The notes under the pieces are model-generated. The model ran no database searches, was not told the DNA's origin, and saw nothing but the letters and a program-made list of their open reading frames with translations. The translations under genes and the position numbers were made by a program. Of a DNA stretch of 64,000 nt, positions 61,013-64,000 are shown in pieces. The DNA is taken from the NCBI RefSeq assembly GCF_000499845.2, contig NC_023757.2, positions 2,700,118 through 2,764,117 on the forward strand, in the 5' to 3' direction. The stretch's first letter is position 1. Every line of letters starts with the position of its first letter. The stretch comes from Phaseolus vulgaris (lineage: Eukaryota > Streptophyta > Magnoliopsida > Fabales > Fabaceae).

Positions 61013-61900
61013 CATTACATACGGATATTTACATACGAATTTAATTTTGTATGTAAATAGACACTACATACAGATTTTTTCGTATGTAAGAACAAAAGTA
61101 TTTACATACATTGTTCGTATGTAAGAGTAAAAGTGATTACATACGGAAAAATCCGTATGTAAGCCAAAAATGATTACATACGAATTTAATTCAGTATATA
61201 AACAGACGTTACATACGTATTTTTTCGTATGTAAGTCAAAAGTCATTACATACGTATTTTTTCGTATGTAAGTCAAAAGTCATTACATACGAATTTAATT
61301 ATTATATAATTTTAGTGTCATCAAACGAGAATAATGATTGTATCCGTATATAAAGTATTACATACATAATATTTTTAATGATTGCAATAATAATAATATT
61401 GATAATAATGATAATATTGATATTAATATTAATAATAACAATATTAATATTAATGATAATATTAATATTAATAATAATATTTAATAATATTTACAATATT
61501 TAATAATATTAATAATACAAATGACATTAATAATATTAATAATATAAATGATATTAATAATATTAATATTAATAATAATAAGTATAATAAAAATCATAAT
61601 ATGACAAAAAATACTTGTCTAGTACAGTGGTTAAAGCTTCTTTAGTCACTTAAGAGACTGTTATATTTCTAATATTAATAATAATAAAAATAGACATAAA
61701 TAATAATTATAAATAATAATCAGAAATAATAAAAAAAGATAAAAATTAAAAAAAATCCCGTGCATTATATAAAAAAAATCCATATGTAATAATTATCTAC
61801 GCCAATTTTACATACGGATTTTTATCCTATGTAATTCGTATGTAATTATATCGTACATACGAATTTGTGTTATATATAATACCAAATTTTTTTTTAGTGA
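61013..61900. mobile_element. Non-autonomous DNA-transposon candidate built of TTACATACG motifs
   Basis: About twenty copies of TTACATACG-type words in both orientations form two blocks (61013-61360 and 61805-61870). Between them is an (AAT)n-rich core with a small 'cagtggttaaagc' island. Dense subterminal repeats around a low-complexity core suit a non-autonomous CACTA- or Mutator-type element. The right end TTTTTTTTTAGTG resembles a CACTA terminus, but the left end is not clear and no target duplication was found. Confidence 0.5.
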
Positions 61901-63030
61901 TTCTTTCGTTCAAAACTATCCCAGTAAGACATAAAAGGATAATTTGGCATATTCAACCATGGTTTTAATCCATTAGGAAAATACCTCATTAAAGCCAAAA
62001 GTTCCCAAATCCAAGAGATGAAACTCCAATTCAATGTGTTGAAGGCCTTTTTTTTATGTCTACCTTCCAATTCAGTGTGTTGAAGACTTTTTTTTTATGT
62101 CTATCTTTTGGACAATGTTATGGATATTCATTAAGCATATGTCTACTGTATTTCTACCTTTCTTAATATCAAATTATTCGAGTGATATAATCCAAGAGGC
62201 AACTAGCTAGTCTGTTAACTAATATTTTGTTAATATTTTGAAAATGAAGTTAGCAAGCACAATGGGCCATCGTCCTTAATACATTACAAGAAAATATTTA
62301 ACAATAATGTAAAATAATAGAAACCAATTTTTTTTTAATTTTTAAAATATCTCTAATTTAGTTACTATTGTAACTAATTATTTTGGTTTCTACAAATTGA
62401 TTTTTATTTCATGATTTTCGAATGATATAATATGCTCCTATAAACTTTGAATAAGAATATATTAAATATAAATATTTAATAGTATTTATTATCTTCAACC
62501 AGTATATATAAAAAATTAACTTGAGATCTAGGACGAATCAGCTACTAACTAATTTCAGAGAAATCTTCATCAACAAACACATTGCAAAGACCGAACCCTT
62601 CCTGCTCATATAAAAACAATTAGAACTATATAAAAGAGAATAATATTAATAGGTGACCACATATTGGATAATGAACTAATAATGCCATCCTCTCATTTCT
62701 AAGCATAAGATTATATTTAATGGTTATTTTGTATTTCATAGCACTGTGAACTATTTATAAACCACGGTAAACGAGCTTTGTCTTTCCAGAATATTTCTTC
62801 TAAGTCAAGTGCATGACTAAGTTCAACCTTTGCTTCTAATTCATTCTTTTCCAACAAGCTAGAAATATGACCATTTGATGAACCGATGAGGTTCTGAAAG
62901 TGCTGAACTTGCTCTTTGGCTTCTTTGGGAATCTCACGTTAAAGATCTTTTTGTTCCAAATTTTTAAAGCTTCCTTAACCATTTGCAGCTACTGTTTTAG
63001 GATGAACATGGGGCAACCCATTTTCCATCC
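61900..63030 (-). mobile_element. LINE (L1-type) reverse-transcriptase remnant
   Basis: Minus-strand fragments follow plant L1 order. Near 63010-62745 is the linker before RT, including ELEAKVELSHALDLEEIFWK and DKARLPWF. At about 62270-62190 is RPIVLANFIFKILTKILVN. Then come KKGRNTVDI (about 62160) and the KAFNTLNWSFI block (about 62020-62070), followed by a GFNEVFS-like stretch. Stops, frameshifts, a 41-bp tandem duplication (62028-62109) and an inserted foldback MITE break it. Confidence 0.75.
62282..62420. mobile_element. Foldback MITE fragment inside the LINE remnant
   Basis: It starts CATTACAAGAAAATA and carries the family's right arm ('ctaatttagttactattgtaac', in part) up to 'catgattttcg'. 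Most of the left arm is missing. Confidence 0.6.
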
Positions 63031-63570
63031 ATACTTCAACAATAACTCTACGACAGACACTGTGCTCCTCCAAACAAAAAGAAACTTAAACGAGAATCTC
63101 ATCTACATGGAAAAAGAGCGCAGAGAAACTAGCAAAGAAGAGTGATCAGATTTATTGTGAATCAAAGTATACAACAAATATATTCATACAATCCATTTAT
63201 ATTACATTTCATGTCAATCCTTTGGAACTCATTCTGCTACTAGTCCAAGTGTAAACAGATCCTGATGTGGGAATATGGATTACATTATATATTGTTGCCT
63301 ATCCGTTCTCAAAATCCAACCATAATTTTTTTTTATCAACAAAAAATAATAAACAAATATGAATCACTTAAGGGTGGATGATCTAACTCATAAAAAAAAA
63401 AAATAGGACATCACTCTTCCTTTTATCCCAAACTTCCAAGAAAAACTACGCACAAATTCATATCCTCATAAGCAATCAAAGAGGTCCACCCTTTGCAAGC
63501 CAGAGAATAACATTACATCAAACTCTAAAATACAAACAAACATAATCAGGTAATCAAGAAATTAACCTCT
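63031..63570. other. Unassigned stretch
   Basis: AT-rich. No repeat terminus or coding remnant was recognised beyond the LINE. Confidence 0.5.
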
Positions 63571-63865
63571 CACTACAATAAAAACAAACATGAAATAGAA
63601 ACCAATTTTAGAGACAAAAAATAATTAGTTGTTATAGTAACTAAATTAGAGACTATTTTAAAGATTAAAAGAATTTGTGGTTTCTAAATTAGTTTCTATT
63701 ATTATTAAATGGTTTCTAAATTGGTATCTAATTTAGCAACCAATGTTTTAACTACCAGATATTTAGTTTTTAAAAATTTGGTAGAAAAAACTTGGTTGCT
63801 AATTAGATAACAATTTAGAAACCATTTAACAATAATAGAAATTAATTTAAAAACCAAATTATAAG
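63571..63865. mobile_element. CACTA-like foldback MITE, right-truncated copy
   Basis: It starts CACTACAATAAAAACAAACATG and continues 'gaaatagaaaccaatttta' like copies 1 and 3. The foldback can be followed into the right arm ('tttagaaaccatttaacaat') and then stops in a poly(A/T) stretch, so the right end is lost. Confidence 0.7.
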
Positions 63866-64000
63866 AATTTTTTTTAAAAAAAAAAAAACATCACACCTTA
63901 ACAAAACACCAACATAATAAAAACAAATTATAAGAGAATATAATTGTGGGTGTCACAAATACTCTCCAAAAGTCACATAAATTAATCATGATGAGGAGAG

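Noticed and set aside
61013..61300. Regular short repeats as a CRISPR-like array
   Set aside because: Units occur in both orientations with irregular spacing in a plant genome; a transposon subterminal array fits better.

Overview
This is a window of plant nuclear DNA. It is strongly AT-rich, its genes have GT-AG introns, and it carries Ty1/Copia, Ty3/Gypsy, TRIM, LINE and MITE sequences. Protein similarity and repeat style suggest a legume, probably of the bean/cowpea/soybean group, but the species cannot be fixed from the sequence alone. I support three host genes: a plastid methionine aminopeptidase (MAP1B-like, + strand, 10 exons, 6566-27600), an allene oxide cyclase (AOC, + strand, 2 exons, 32016-32937) and a WIP-family zinc-finger transcription factor (WIP6/DOT5-like, - strand, 2 exons, 53679-52071). 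As far as I recall, the same three families lie side by side in Arabidopsis (At1g13270, At1g13280, At1g13290), so the window looks like a conserved gene block stretched by transposons.

Layout. 1-6480 is AT-rich intergenic DNA with degenerate repeats. 6566-27600 is MAP1B. Its 1,104-nt coding sequence is spread over 21 kb because introns 2, 3, 5, 7 and 9 hold a solo LTR, two degenerate Copia elements in opposite orientations, a Gypsy gag remnant, and a TRIM nested in that remnant. 27.9-31.5 kb holds three insertions of one Mutator-type MITE family, each with a 9-bp target duplication, and a 1.8-kb Copia derivative with 121-bp TRIM-type LTRs and a perfect 5-bp duplication. AOC follows. 33-38 kb has degenerate repeats and a small gag-like ORF. 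38200-45922 is a nearly complete Ty3/Gypsy chromovirus with a single 1,482-aa uninterrupted polyprotein, which has lost one RNase H catalytic aspartate. 46-49.1 kb is (AAT)n DNA and nested CACTA-like foldback MITEs. WIP6 lies at 52.1-53.7 kb. The last 10 kb hold an intergenic stretch, a Copia RNase H remnant, an element built of TTACATACG motifs, a LINE RT remnant and two more foldback MITEs.

The three host genes do not form a pathway. MAP1B removes N-terminal methionine from organellar proteins, AOC makes the jasmonate precursor cis-(+)-OPDA in plastids, and WIP6 is a nuclear regulator. I saw no tRNA, rRNA or CRISPR features. The most interesting material is in the mobile elements: the TRIM/Copia chimera that appears to have moved as a unit, the 9-bp-TSD MITE family with palindrome-filled interiors, the chromovirus with an intact frame but a mutated catalytic residue, and foldback MITEs inserted into each other.
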